This document shows positions 38,301-45,059 of a DNA stretch of 64,000 bases, one piece after another; the stretch's first letter is position 1; each line of letters starts with the position of its first letter. Origin of the DNA: Bradyrhizobium sp. U87765 SZCCT0048 (GTDB lineage Bacteria > Pseudomonadota > Alphaproteobacteria > Rhizobiales > Xanthobacteraceae). The stretch covers positions 434,001-498,000 of the forward strand of contig NZ_JAFCMM010000002.1 of assembly GCF_018131225.1 (NCBI RefSeq). Reading direction: 5' to 3'. The notes below the pieces were generated by a model. The model saw nothing but the letters and a program-made list of their open reading frames with translations, was not told the origin of the DNA and ran no database searches. The position numbers and the translations under genes were made by a program.

Positions 38301-41300
38301 TCGCAGCCCGCGCCGCCACATCCAGCACCGCATGATCGCCGATCCAGATCAGCCCGGCCTTGTCTGCCGCGGCGCTGTTGGCCGTCAGGCTGATCGTGCC
38401 GCTTGCAGCCGTCAGAACGCCGTCCAATGTCAGGGAGCCGCCGCCAGCCTTCAGGCTGATCGACTGACCCGGGTCGACGCTGATGGCCGCGCCGGCCCGC
38501 AGATCGAGCGAACCGCCGACAAATGACGCCGCTCCGTCCGCACGCAGCGTCAGGCTGGCGCCGCCGCGCTGGCTGAGCCGGCTGCCCGCGCGGTCGTCGA
38601 TCCACAGCGGCGGTGTCCAGATCGCCAGCCCGCGCGCCGGATCCGCACCGGTGAGAATGTCCCCCGCCGTTTCCAGGACACGATAGACCGGCATCGCGAC
38701 ATCGAGTCTGGTGCCAGCGGCGACGACCAGGCCGAGGCTGGCATTGATGTCGTAGCCGGAGAACCCGGATTGCAGCAGCGCGGGCGCGATCGTCGACGTC
38801 GGGCCAACCGCCACGGGCGTCGCGAATGTCGCCCCGGCCGCGATGCGCGTTCCGTCGGCAATCGTGAAATCGGTCGGTGCCGGCTTGCCGGCGGCGATCG
38901 TCACGGTCTTGTCCATGATTGGAATGCCGTTCGGAAACACGTCGCCGGGCACAACATAGGACGACGGAAACCGCCCTTGCTGGATGCTGCGGACGAGGGT
39001 GCCCGCCGGGATGACCGGGAGAACGCTGGTCTGGTCGATCCGGTAGTTCCCCGCATCGGTGTAAATGATCATCGCGAGGCCGTCCGCCGGAGGGCGCGGC
39101 GGAATCCAGTTCGCTCCCAGCCTCAGATCGGAGATCGCAAGATTGCTCGTGCCGATGGCCTCGCCGGGCAATGCGATCCGGGTGATATAGCTGTAGTCGA
39201 TCGGCAGCACACTGCCCGCCTTGACCTGATAGTCCTGCAGCAGCACGAGGTCGGTCGGCGCCTGCTCCCCGGCGCCGAGAAGCCCGTCGCGCGCGAGCAG
39301 TCTGCCGCCGATGCCGATGCCCGCTCCGCTGTTGATGGTCAGCGTGCCGCCGCCGGCGACGCCGTAGCCACGGATGCTGCCCTCGACCTGAAACACGCCA
39401 AGCTTGTCCTCGGCGAACAGCGTGACGCTGCCGCCGCGACCACCCAGGATCTTGCCATTGGCCAGGATCGCCGCTCCCGACGAAACGTCGATGGTGCTGC
39501 CCGCCTGGAGCTTGACATCGTAGCTCGATTGCAAGCGGACCGCGCCTCCGTTGAGATACGCCAGCCCAGCCGTATCGGCTGGAGCCTGTGAGGCATTGAC
39601 CCAGACGCCGCGCAAATCGAGCGTCGCCCCCTCACGCAACGTGACGGACGCCGAGCCATTCTTGAGGAGGAACTGCGACGAGCCGCGGTCTGACGCTCCC
39701 TTGAAGTAATTGTCCACGGTCAGCGAGCCACTGCGCGCCGTGATGCCGGCCTGCAGGTCGACGACGGGCGAGACGAAGCTGACCTTGGCGCCATCGGCCA
39801 GCGTCAGCGCCCGCTCGACCGTGACAGTGTTGCCGGTCGCGATATCGAGGCCGCCAAGGCGCTGCGCGTTGAGAGAGGCGGCATCGAACCACGCGGTGCC
39901 GACGCGGTTCGATGGCAGCGCGGTGTCAGCGGACAGGCCGGACGCGATCGGCGCGACCTCGCCGAACCTGACATCGGAATTGAACACGCCGCTGCCGAGC
40001 ACGGCGCCGTAGCGCCCGAGCGCGAGGGTGCCGCCGAGCGCCACCGTGTTCTGCGTCAGCGTGTAGCCGTCCGTGACGCCCGCGGGACGCGCCGCGGTCT
40101 GCCGGCGGCCGGTGATGATGTCGGCGATGATATTGCCTTCGAAAACCGGCGTCGGCGTCGACAGGATCAGCTTGCCCGCATCGCGGCCGACCGTGTAGCC
40201 GTCCTCCCAGCGCACCGGTCCTCGCCCGAGCGGACTGGCATAGATCTCGGTCAACCGCGCGTCGATCTTGCCGCCCTGCTTGTGTTGCACCATGAAGCCG
40301 GTGACCACAGCCGTATAGGTCAGGTCCGCCGGAGCATTGTTGATGTTGTAGACGCGGCCATCGCTGCCGAGAACGAAGCTCTGCGCGATGAAGCCGCCCT
40401 GATAGGCGACCGAGCCGCCGGAGACATTGAAGACCGCATCCCTTTGCGCGACCACTTCGGGCGCCGACAGCGTGATGCTGCCGCCGACAGCACTCCACTC
40501 GCCGATGGTATGTCCCGTATTGGCAAGATAGCCGGACACTTCCAGCAGGCCACCCGCCGTGTAGTAGCGGCTGGACGCGTACCCTCCGGTACCGGCCGGC
40601 ACCAGGACCAGGTCGCGCGCGTCGATCCACACGTCCTTGTTGAACAGCGCGCTGCTGTCGCGGTTCTGCGGCGAGTCGCGCAGCTCGCTGCCCTGCACGT
40701 TGACCTTGACGGCGTTGCTCGCCATCGCCACCGCAACATCGCGCACGCCCGAGACGTCGACGGTCGCACCGCTTTCCGCGAACACACGCCGGCCGGCGGA
40801 CAGCGCGACCTGGCCGCCCTGGGCCATGGTCAGCGAGCCGGCCTTGAAGGTGACCAGTCCACCGCTGACGATCTCGATCCGCGACTGGTCCTTGCGGTCC
40901 GTGAGGGCACTCAGATTGTCGAACTGGTTCAGGGCGAGGATGTTGACGCCGGATGCAGCGATCAACCCGTCGCGCTGCGAATTGAACGCGGTAGCCGTCG
41001 ACGCCAGTTCGGGCAGAACCGTCGTCAGGCTGTTGCCCGTGAGCGTAACGGTTCCGCTGGCATCGCCCGCCGAATTGAGGAGATGAATGGTGCCCCGCTG
41101 ACCCACCGCAGTCGTGGACACCAGGATCCCATCCTGAAGCACGGTGCGGCCAGCCAGGGTGATGTCGCCCCGCTGGGCCCAGATCAGCCCGGTGTTGCCG
41201 ACCGTGCCGCTGCTGCTGGCGCCGCGAATGATCGGCGCGACCTCGCTGCCATTGGTTGTCGAACCTTGATTTGCAATGGAGCTGTATCCCGCGCGCAGGA

Positions 41301-42279
41301 TGAAGTCGTCCCCCGCTGCGAGCAGAGCCTGGCCTTTCGGCGTCGTGATCGAACCCGCGTTGGTCACGGCGGTGCCGAACAGCGCAACGAAACCGCCCCC
41401 CACCTTCTCGGTGGACGGCGCATTCGTCGTAATCAGCGCGCCGCCTTCGACAACAATCTTGCCACCCGCGCCGGTGAAGCTCGGCAGATAGGCCGCCCCG
41501 CTCTGTGTCGCGTAGATGCCCCTGGCCAGGAACTGCTGGTCGACAATGTTCGCTGATGACGCGATCAGCGAGCCGACATTGATCTGGCTGGCGCCGCCGA
41601 AGATGATGCCGTTCTGGTTGATCACCAGCACCTGTCCCGGCGCGTTGATCTGGCCGAGGATCTGGCTCGGGCCGGTATTCCCGACAACGCGGTTCAGCGC
41701 CGTCCAGTCCGCTCCCTGCTGGTTGAAGTTGACCGTGGTGCGGGCCCCGACGTTGAAGCTCTGCCAGTTCAGGATCGCCTGCCTCGCAGTCTGATCGATC
41801 GTGACCGTCGTGCCGCTGCCGCCCACGCTCTGCACCGGTGCATTGGCGCCGCTCCATGTTCCGCCCGGCGCGACCTGCAGACCGCCCGCGCCAAGTCCAT
41901 TGGGGACGACCACCTGTGGCATCGTCGCCGAGCGTTGCGCGGCAGCTGCCGCAGCACGTGCCGCAGCCTGCGCTCCCTGCATCGCCTGGATCGCTTCGAT
42001 GGAGCGGCGCATCGCGCCTTGCCCCTGCTGCGCCGCGGCTGCCGCCTGTTGCGCGGCCATGTTCGCCGCGTCCATCGTGTAGTTGGGCGGCGGCACGCCG
42101 GCGCCGCCGCCGAGCTGCGCCGCCGACAGCGGATCCGCCGCGGCCGCAAGCAAGGCCAGCCCGCTTGTGCCAGCCAACAGGGCCGTGCGCGACAGCGCGC
42201 GCACGCGAGGCAGCAGCGCAAGGGGCGCCATCAGGCGGGGATGCGAACGGCGACCGCTGGCGGCCTGGCGACGGGGCAT
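29320..42279 (-). CDS. Giant filamentous-haemagglutinin-like exoprotein, 4319 residues
   Basis: An uninterrupted 12.96-kb gene. The signal region ends near AAADPLSAAQ; an Ala/Gln-rich stretch (about 65-120) follows, then a haemagglutination-activity (TPS-like) domain (about 120-400) with ILNWQSFNVGARTTVNF, QVLVINQNGIIFGG and INVGSLIASS. About 3400 residues of beta-helix-type repeats follow (phrases of the GGSITLSA, LVLGGAGD type). A non-helical module at about 3880-3995 has three 37-38-residue repeats. The last 60 residues are charged (EENGHDDKPRPP..., ending LTEEEKRKLAGR) with no barrel or anchor. It is probably secreted and surface-associated as an adhesin or matrix protein. AGAGGA precedes the ATG. 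Its 100-bp-upstream neighbours encode FecR, an ECF sigma factor and an STN protein. No TpsB transporter gene is nearby. Confidence 0.88.
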   Translation of the reverse strand: MPRRQAASGRRSHPRLMAPLALLPRVRALSRTALLAGTSGLALLAAAADPLSAAQLGGGAGVPPPNYTMDAANMAAQQAAAAAQQGQGAMRRSIEAIQAMQGAQAAARAAAAAAQRSATMPQVVVPNGLGAGGLQVAPGGTWSGANAPVQSVGGSGTTVTIDQTARQAILNWQSFNVGARTTVNFNQQGADWTALNRVVGNTGPSQILGQINAPGQVLVINQNGIIFGGASQINVGSLIASSANIVDQQFLARGIYATQSGAAYLPSFTGAGGKIVVEGGALITTNAPSTEKVGGGFVALFGTAVTNAGSITTPKGQALLAAGDDFILRAGYSSIANQGSTTNGSEVAPIIRGASSSGTVGNTGLIWAQRGDITLAGRTVLQDGILVSTTAVGQRGTIHLLNSAGDASGTVTLTGNSLTTVLPELASTATAFNSQRDGLIAASGVNILALNQFDNLSALTDRKDQSRIEIVSGGLVTFKAGSLTMAQGGQVALSAGRRVFAESGATVDVSGVRDVAVAMASNAVKVNVQGSELRDSPQNRDSSALFNKDVWIDARDLVLVPAGTGGYASSRYYTAGGLLEVSGYLANTGHTIGEWSAVGGSITLSAPEVVAQRDAVFNVSGGSVAYQGGFIAQSFVLGSDGRVYNINNAPADLTYTAVVTGFMVQHKQGGKIDARLTEIYASPLGRGPVRWEDGYTVGRDAGKLILSTPTPVFEGNIIADIITGRRQTAARPAGVTDGYTLTQNTVALGGTLALGRYGAVLGSGVFNSDVRFGEVAPIASGLSADTALPSNRVGTAWFDAASLNAQRLGGLDIATGNTVTVERALTLADGAKVSFVSPVVDLQAGITARSGSLTVDNYFKGASDRGSSQFLLKNGSASVTLREGATLDLRGVWVNASQAPADTAGLAYLNGGAVRLQSSYDVKLQAGSTIDVSSGAAILANGKILGGRGGSVTLFAEDKLGVFQVEGSIRGYGVAGGGTLTINSGAGIGIGGRLLARDGLLGAGEQAPTDLVLLQDYQVKAGSVLPIDYSYITRIALPGEAIGTSNLAISDLRLGANWIPPRPPADGLAMIIYTDAGNYRIDQTSVLPVIPAGTLVRSIQQGRFPSSYVVPGDVFPNGIPIMDKTVTIAAGKPAPTDFTIADGTRIAAGATFATPVAVGPTSTIAPALLQSGFSGYDINASLGLVVAAGTRLDVAMPVYRVLETAGDILTGADPARGLAIWTPPLWIDDRAGSRLSQRGGASLTLRADGAASFVGGSLDLRAGAAISVDPGQSISLKAGGGSLTLDGVLTAASGTISLTANSAAADKAGLIWIGDHAVLDVAARAATATNARGENYGVVANGGSILIGGALDWETTGQANAPSAFVVIRPGAVLDASGTRARFDRPGFGLQGGATPVPVASDGGTIVVKSSYGLYLDGTLRASAGGANAAGGTLALALETTAYPALTTFGDVLRHREFVVADVQGDSALAGAATINQARAGLVVGTARLGVDRVRAGGFDNLSLLADGPLSFDGNVTLAMRQSLRLYAGTFALAETAQSDASVLLSAPYVRLAGTTRRGGDGLLFPAVIWGGDPSQQPSSATFSVSADLIDLRDRVGFGGRKTIETKTSASYIVDRRGFALVDLLSRGDIRLLGGTPGLGIASSVLTTELATRGNITLTAAQIYPATGVGAQIVAGYTDINNFLHGSVLTIRRYGDGVPDMPYSAFGLLYMGAETVNQGGVVRAPFGSVQLGTVGRGGQAQADAVNLLAGSITSVSGAGLVMPYGGTADGLVYRYNGSPIVLDGVGGMAGSDLKRGIRLSTTHLNAKAGAILDLSGGGELMGAGFISGRGGSVDILTTPLVNANPAYSYSSKGNAVYAIVPGRASSYAPMVQEAGYGLPVMGQQITLPDGVPGLPGGTYMLMPSSYALLPGAFRIEIGAVGQIGGVGTGPLGDGSWVTGGTLGIAHTAISASVPNVVTITPGSVVRTHSSYNEMGYDAFARADAARIGVPRAMLTVDAKTLDILLAKPAVVDDRWQLRFDGELRMAPAAGRDGFGGTVTVRGLGEILAAGQSADPGIPYQASVYGDELSKLAAPRLVLNGTLTTIYGASGRFATIQGGGNLVVRSGASISAADVIMTGGVIEEGASISTVGRGASSYDSRDGFVFVGDGILALSNGWINLLQPSAGNGGSTVDITIGRCVTAACDRPTLLVSEGTIAVATSGAFTIASNVSYGTRNLVLALSAINLGEEAHLAAAAASGRLPAGLSLNQSLLTRLFAGNTAIGAPALEALVLNARDAVNVFGTVALDASKVGRLVLGTPAIYGYGVAGDVATIRADEFIWTGAHAAPGAAMADMLGAGRLDIAARSVVFGAAPNSQASTTIEDNRLALGFADVGIAASERITANGKGTLAVHQYQTGYVAGTGFEYTGGNLKLMTPLLTGAAGSTNRITAGGTITATGPAGAGAPAIAALGATLELTAQSLSVDTAIVLPSGRLVLTATDGIALGNAARLDLSGRAVQIYDVTRYSWGGDLVMASSAGNIAQAAGSMIDLSASFNRGGTMTVTALGEGAGHVDLAGTIRGGATGWYDAGGTLAPYDAAQISVRAQTLADFAGLNTRLNAGDVTGGRKFQIRQGSLTIGDEVRARNVDIALDGGDLTVAGKIDASGVQVGTIRLAAMGNLTINGTLDAHGTGLRVDSYGKIIDSPNRAVVELTSRAGTLVLGGTASIDLRTGTAVTAGNDGVARGTLTLNAPRLGGAGVAAGGRGVDGASDIAVSVIGVPHIQGARTIVVNGFRSYDDAPVASTPDVTGYRPQQITQGYLDEIDGDSRAFVDAALGNAALGNRLAGLGSYHLRPGVEIIGKVSAGNPKGDLTIAGDIDLSSYRYGPGSSRLDPALRGFGEPGTLAIRTAGDLNIHGSMTDGFAPPPSTPDDNGWVLGTGVVPFGGDLVLPLSVTLNGGTVFKAGATLNYDLPATFNAAVPAGTLLPATATLTGTLVLSAGTVVGATIVNADGTVAYAAGTVLPQAVMLTAGMKLGAGTVLRTPASLVVTVWPKGVPLPVDMTLTGAVTLAAGARIPSMTDVKLVGDLPVELRAPTGGKLGQNWAVAPMLGAGASSWSVSLIAGADLKAADRQALDPRATGAIRLADTHYTATPGPDKKVWLPNNWAGQPEKAPVLPEDMWYCDFDGQCADAGTPVPLAPSFSVVRTGTGDLVLAAAGDIRMESLYGVYTAGTATAVDPAYMRARGSLADGTILGPKTSDYADALSVYRAWYPDQGGNILIAAGGNLIGDIVGQAAANRQTPSSVIVGNWLWRQGTGTTAVDSSIPTAWWINFGGYVASAQYQTSDRPDLLGFTGIGALGGGNVAIRVGGQAGAITLRGSQFANDGQARSQGLVVAVGSTGRVGADGTLVLTGGGDIDMRVAGALNPNLALSNDKEKHALGGALIDLRGSLHVAAASIGGIALTYRSGPGLNDAFDPRGVDPFTATSSYARSGLTVVPGDSAVYLDTLGDLVLGGAGDPGRSMSPGHSAFSAGGIGYPGGGRSWFSLWSAHTAINLLSAGGNLTPSTSVAEDPSRNSDQNMADGSFIYPSILRAAALGGSIYYGVSALPFLRSDASFIPPFVILAPSSRGTLEMLAAGSIYAGQYSFSMSGSGTALPTPFNPAFAGDATDPLGRVIVTNASQNGVVDSFNNPVPLSLFVFGPNTAALALNRVPDADPVRFYARDGDLVGLRVGETLTSGDLLRTWYSASAPVRARAGRDIVGAGLAPGVLLTSALQGWQSRGNLIVHNDPNDVSIVSAGRDVVYANFDIAGPGVLEVSAGRNVYQADRGGLTSIGAIVAGDARPGASVTMMAGVGGAGAPDYAAFAARYLDPANRADASRPLADQPGKAVQSADTIATLADLKVWLKTRAGYTGDDNSALDFFSSLPADLRATYPSSPLLYAWLKDHGYTGSQGDATAHFLRLSRDERSGFTYNAMMQMWLRSRYGYAGSQQDALAAFLALPAEQQHMFLRTVYFAELTAGGREYKDDTSARSGSYLRGRLAIATLFPETNGDGAPIQRQGDITLFGGSGVRTLFGGDIQMLAPGGKLIVGVEGQVPPASAGLVTQGAGNIQSYSKGSLLLGLSRIMTTGGGDIIAWSAEGDINAGRGSKTTQVYTPLRRLVDAYGNIALSPQVPSTGAGIATLQSSAEVPPGNVDLVAPLGRIDLGEAGVRVSGNVTFAALQVVNAANLEVKGNATGVPTVQGPPTAALTAAANTTAATQQTVAPPSRNDGVASIIMVEVLGYGGGSGEENGHDDKPRPPSSGRQSYNPEDSIRVVGYGPLTEQDTRGLTEEEKRKLAGR
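30297..30642 (-). repeat. Three 37-38-residue repeats near the C-terminus of the giant exoprotein
   Basis: The repeat tryptophans fall at residues 3883, 3921 and 3958. Each unit follows the pattern WL(K/R)xxxGY(T/A)Gxxx(S/D)AxxxFxxLPxxxR: VWLKTRAGYTGDDNSALDFF, AWLKDHGYTGSQGDATAHFL and MWLRSRYGYAGSQQDALAAF. The module looks helical, unlike the surrounding beta-helix. Confidence 0.8.
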
Positions 42280-42379
42280 GGCAGATCCTCTCGGCGAAAT
42301 CGATGTGGTCCGCTGCGAAGACGGATGCCATCAGCCAAATCCACCGGCGCACGCCGCGATTTTTTCGCCGCAGCGCGCC

Positions 42380-43405
42380 TCAGCCCACCAGCACGACGCC
42401 ACCCGGCAGCGACCGCACCCGAATACCCATCGCTTTGGCCATGAAGTCGACGACGTCTTCGATGCGGTCGAGGCGGAAATTGGCGACGACCTGGCGCTGG
42501 CCGAGCGCCGCATCGACCAGAATCATCCGACCCGAGCGGTAGCGGTTGACTTCATCGATCACCCGCGACAGCGGCGCGCGGCGGAACATCAGCAGGCCCC
42601 GGCTCCAGGCCGTGACCAGTTCCGGATCGACCGCCGTCACCGCGCCCGCGCCCCGGCTGTCGTAAGCGAGCTGCTCGCCCGCCCGCACCGGCACCGTGCG
42701 ATCGTCGCAGGTGACAGCGACGGCTCCGGCCGTGCAACTGACACTGACCGCGGCTCCCTCCTTGCGCACGTTGAACGAGGCGTGGCGCGCGGCGACACGG
42801 CCGTTGCCGGCGACCACCACCAGCTCATGGCCAGCGTTGTCGCGGGTCGAGACCGCGGCCTCGCCGGAAATCAGTTCGATGTGGGCCTCGCCATTCCCGG
42901 CGCCGCGCAGATCGAGGCTGGTGCGGGTATTGAGCTCGACGGCGGCGACGTCGCCGATCGCGACCTGACGCCGCTCGCCGATGCCAGTGCGGTAGTCCGC
43001 GGTCAGTTCCGCGGCAGAGGGCCAAAGGGCGAAGGGCGGCCGCACCACCGCAATCGCCGCCGCCGACGCAGCCGCGGCCGCGCCGCCGGCGAGCACGCCA
43101 CGCCGCGACAGCACCCCCTCCCGGTGGCGCCGCGGCATCGTGACCACGCGATCGCCTTCAGCCTTGCGCGCCGCATCGCCGAGTACCTCCCATAGCGCCG
43201 CCGCTTCGGCGAACGCATGGGCATGGGCCGGGCTGATGGCCCGCCATTGCGCCAGCGCCGCGGAATCGGCCGGCGTCGCCTCGCCACTGCTGAGGCGGCG
43301 CAACCAGTCGAGCGCCACGGTGCGCAGTGCCGCCCGCTCGGTGGGATCGATGTCTGGCGTCTGCACGGCCTGTCCGCTTTGCTCCGTCATTGGTGATCGT
43401 GTCAT
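42380..43405 (-). CDS. FecR-type anti-sigma regulator with twin-arginine membrane segment
   Basis: A 341-residue regulator of the FecR family. Cytoplasmic N-terminus (residues about 25-80, LDWLRRLSSGEATPADSAAL, LWEVLGDAAR) binds the sigma factor; one hydrophobic segment (about 104-122) is preceded by SRRGVLAGG, a twin-arginine-like motif. The periplasmic FecR domain follows (about 130-240), then a C-terminal STN-like region (APLSRVIDEVNRYRSGRMIL to the end). It should hold or activate the ECF sigma factor in response to a periplasmic signal. The ATG at 43405 overlaps the sigma stop (ATGA), which decides the start over the open upstream frame. The giant exoprotein gene follows 100 bp downstream. 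Confidence 0.92.
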   Translation of the reverse strand: MTRSPMTEQSGQAVQTPDIDPTERAALRTVALDWLRRLSSGEATPADSAALAQWRAISPAHAHAFAEAAALWEVLGDAARKAEGDRVVTMPRRHREGVLSRRGVLAGGAAAAASAAAIAVVRPPFALWPSAAELTADYRTGIGERRQVAIGDVAAVELNTRTSLDLRGAGNGEAHIELISGEAAVSTRDNAGHELVVVAGNGRVAARHASFNVRKEGAAVSVSCTAGAVAVTCDDRTVPVRAGEQLAYDSRGAGAVTAVDPELVTAWSRGLLMFRRAPLSRVIDEVNRYRSGRMILVDAALGQRQVVANFRLDRIEDVVDFMAKAMGIRVRSLPGGVVLVG

Positions 43406-43956
43406 GGTGTAGACGGCTTCCGACCGTCGTTTCCACCATCCCCGCCCTCCTCCCACACATCGGCGAGATGCTCGAGCGCCAGCGCGAGTTCACGATCGAC
43501 CACTCGCACGGTGACGCCGAACCGCGCGGCGATCACCTTATAAGGCAGCCCTTCGAGCCGCGCCGCCATGAAGATAGCTCGCCGCCGCGCCGGCAGCGCA
43601 TTGATCGCCTGCGACAGCGCGTGCAGGGCAAGACGCCCCTCGGCGACGCGCGCCGGATCGAGATCGTCCTGGGCATGCTGGCGGATCGCCTCGACATCGG
43701 CTACGGCAAGACGCGAGCGCTCGGCGCGCTGGCGGTCGGTCGCGATATTGAGCACGACACGGTAGAGATAGGCTTTCGGATTTTGCACCGCCGCCGCCGA
43801 CACCGCCCGCTCGGCGCGCTGCAGCCGCAGCCATGCCTCGTGCAGCACCTCGCTGGCGAAATCGAACGAGCCGAAGCGGCGTCCCAGCCGTTCCTTCAGG
43901 CCGGCGTAGTCGTCGACGAGAAGACGGCGCAGGGCCGTGAACAATGTTTCGGTCAT
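43402..43956 (-). CDS. FecI-type ECF sigma factor
   Basis: A 184-residue ECF sigma factor: region 2 (about residues 10-85, DDYAGLKERLGRRFGSFDFA, EVLHEAWLRL, NPKAYLYRVVLNIATDRQR) and region 4 (about 112-170, INALPARRRAIFMAARLEGL, YKVIAARFGVTVRVVDREL). The NPKAYLYRVVLNIATD phrase is typical of iron-starvation/FecI-like sigma factors. It lies between the STN protein and FecR genes and overlaps both by 4 bp (ATGA). Its likely targets are this operon and the giant exoprotein gene (inference). Confidence 0.93.
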   Translation of the reverse strand: MTETLFTALRRLLVDDYAGLKERLGRRFGSFDFASEVLHEAWLRLQRAERAVSAAAVQNPKAYLYRVVLNIATDRQRAERSRLAVADVEAIRQHAQDDLDPARVAEGRLALHALSQAINALPARRRAIFMAARLEGLPYKVIAARFGVTVRVVDRELALALEHLADVWEEGGDGGNDGRKPSTP

Positions 43957-44660
43957 CGCGCGGCTTCTCCGCCGCGATTGCGTGCGGGAACGCCAGCGCA
44001 GGATGTCGCCGCGTCGTCCTCGAACGCGGCGAGCAGCGTGACCGGCTGCGGCAGATCGCGCGGCGGCATGCCGACCGACAGGGTGCGCAGGCTCCCGACC
44101 AGCAGGCCGTCGCGCCGCTCGTCACCGGACGATGTCAGCAATTCGGCCCGCTCGGTCGCTCCGGATGACGTGATCCACAGCCGCACCAGCACACGATAGG
44201 GTCCCGGCGCGGCGTCCCGGACGCGGCACAGTGCGCCGCGCATCGCGCCCTGCAGCGCCGCTGAATATGTATTGAAGCGCTGCACGGTCGGCGAGACATC
44301 GTCAGGACCGCGCGCGGGCAGCGCGACCAGCGTGAAGCCGGCATCGCCGATCATGCGCGCGGCGAGCCCGCTGCCGGCGAGCAGGCGATTCAACGCGCTC
44401 GCCGCAGCAAAGGTGCCTTTGAGCCCCGGCGTGCGGCGACCGTCGGTGAGCGTGGGATCGAACAGCAGCTGGATGCCGGTGGCCGTGCCATAGGCGCCAA
44501 GCGCGGTCTCCAGCGGCTGGGCCGGAATGTCGAAGGTCACGAGCGGCTCGGCGGCGCGCGAGCGTTGCGGAACGACGCTGGTGGTCAGGAGGACGATCGC
44601 CCCCCACACGACCGACAAGCGCGCGAGCTCCGTTCGCCGCAGACTTGCTATGACAACCAT
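43953..44660 (-). CDS. Periplasmic STN domain fused to a TonB-C-like domain
   Basis: A 235-residue exported protein. After a signal region (about 1-37) comes an STN (secretin/TonB short N-terminal) domain at about 40-113, with FDIPAQPLETALGAYGTATG, IQLLFDPTLTDGRRTPGLKG and LLAGSGLAARMIG. Residues about 128-215 resemble a TonB C-terminal domain: FNTYSAALQGAMRGAL, then YRVLVRLWITSSGATERAEL. STN domains normally sit at the N-terminus of TonB-dependent receptors and contact FecR; here STN is on a small soluble or tethered protein joined to a TonB-like domain. It is first in the STN-sigma-FecR-exoprotein series. The second-domain assignment is less sure than the first. Confidence 0.82.
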   Translation of the reverse strand: MVVIASLRRTELARLSVVWGAIVLLTTSVVPQRSRAAEPLVTFDIPAQPLETALGAYGTATGIQLLFDPTLTDGRRTPGLKGTFAAASALNRLLAGSGLAARMIGDAGFTLVALPARGPDDVSPTVQRFNTYSAALQGAMRGALCRVRDAAPGPYRVLVRLWITSSGATERAELLTSSGDERRDGLLVGSLRTLSVGMPPRDLPQPVTLLAAFEDDAATSCAGVPARNRGGEAAR

Positions 44661-45059
44661 CGTTCCAAACCCAAGGACGGCGCCTCGGGCATCCCCCGAC
44701 TGGGCGGATTAGGTAACGTTGACGGATGACATTGGGGTGACACACGCCGCGACCGGCCTGCGACAGGTTGGACATGGCGGCCTGCCGCATTCCCGCTCGC
44801 GCGCCGGAAGCGTGCGCGGCACCGCCGGCCGCTTCTTCACGCTTGGCCTCATTCCGAAGGCGACCATGGTCAAGGAAGTCGTGTGGGTCTGGACACGCCA
44901 TTCCGGCGGCGTCTGCTTTGAGCGCCCCGGCAGAGTTGCATCCGCACCGTCAAGCCCATATAGCCACGGCCTACCTGATCTGTCGTTGTCCGTCAGGTTC
45001 CCGAAGCTGTTTCGACATCCTGGGCACGGCAGATCTCCCGATGCCCTGGAGAAGTCGCG
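44661..45059. other. Divergent non-coding region before the STN operon and the PhnA-like gene
   Basis: A 399-bp gap that must carry the promoter of the minus-strand STN-sigma-FecR operon and that of the plus-strand PhnA-like gene. I see no convincing gene in it. A GTGTCACC...GTTACC patch lies at about 44709-44743, but I cannot identify an ECF-type -35/-10 with confidence. Confidence 0.4.

Noticed and set aside
37225..42279. Several plus-strand frames of 200-420 codons across the giant exoprotein gene
   Set aside because: They are mirror images of repetitive beta-helix coding sequence and lack starts, ribosome-binding sites or family motifs.
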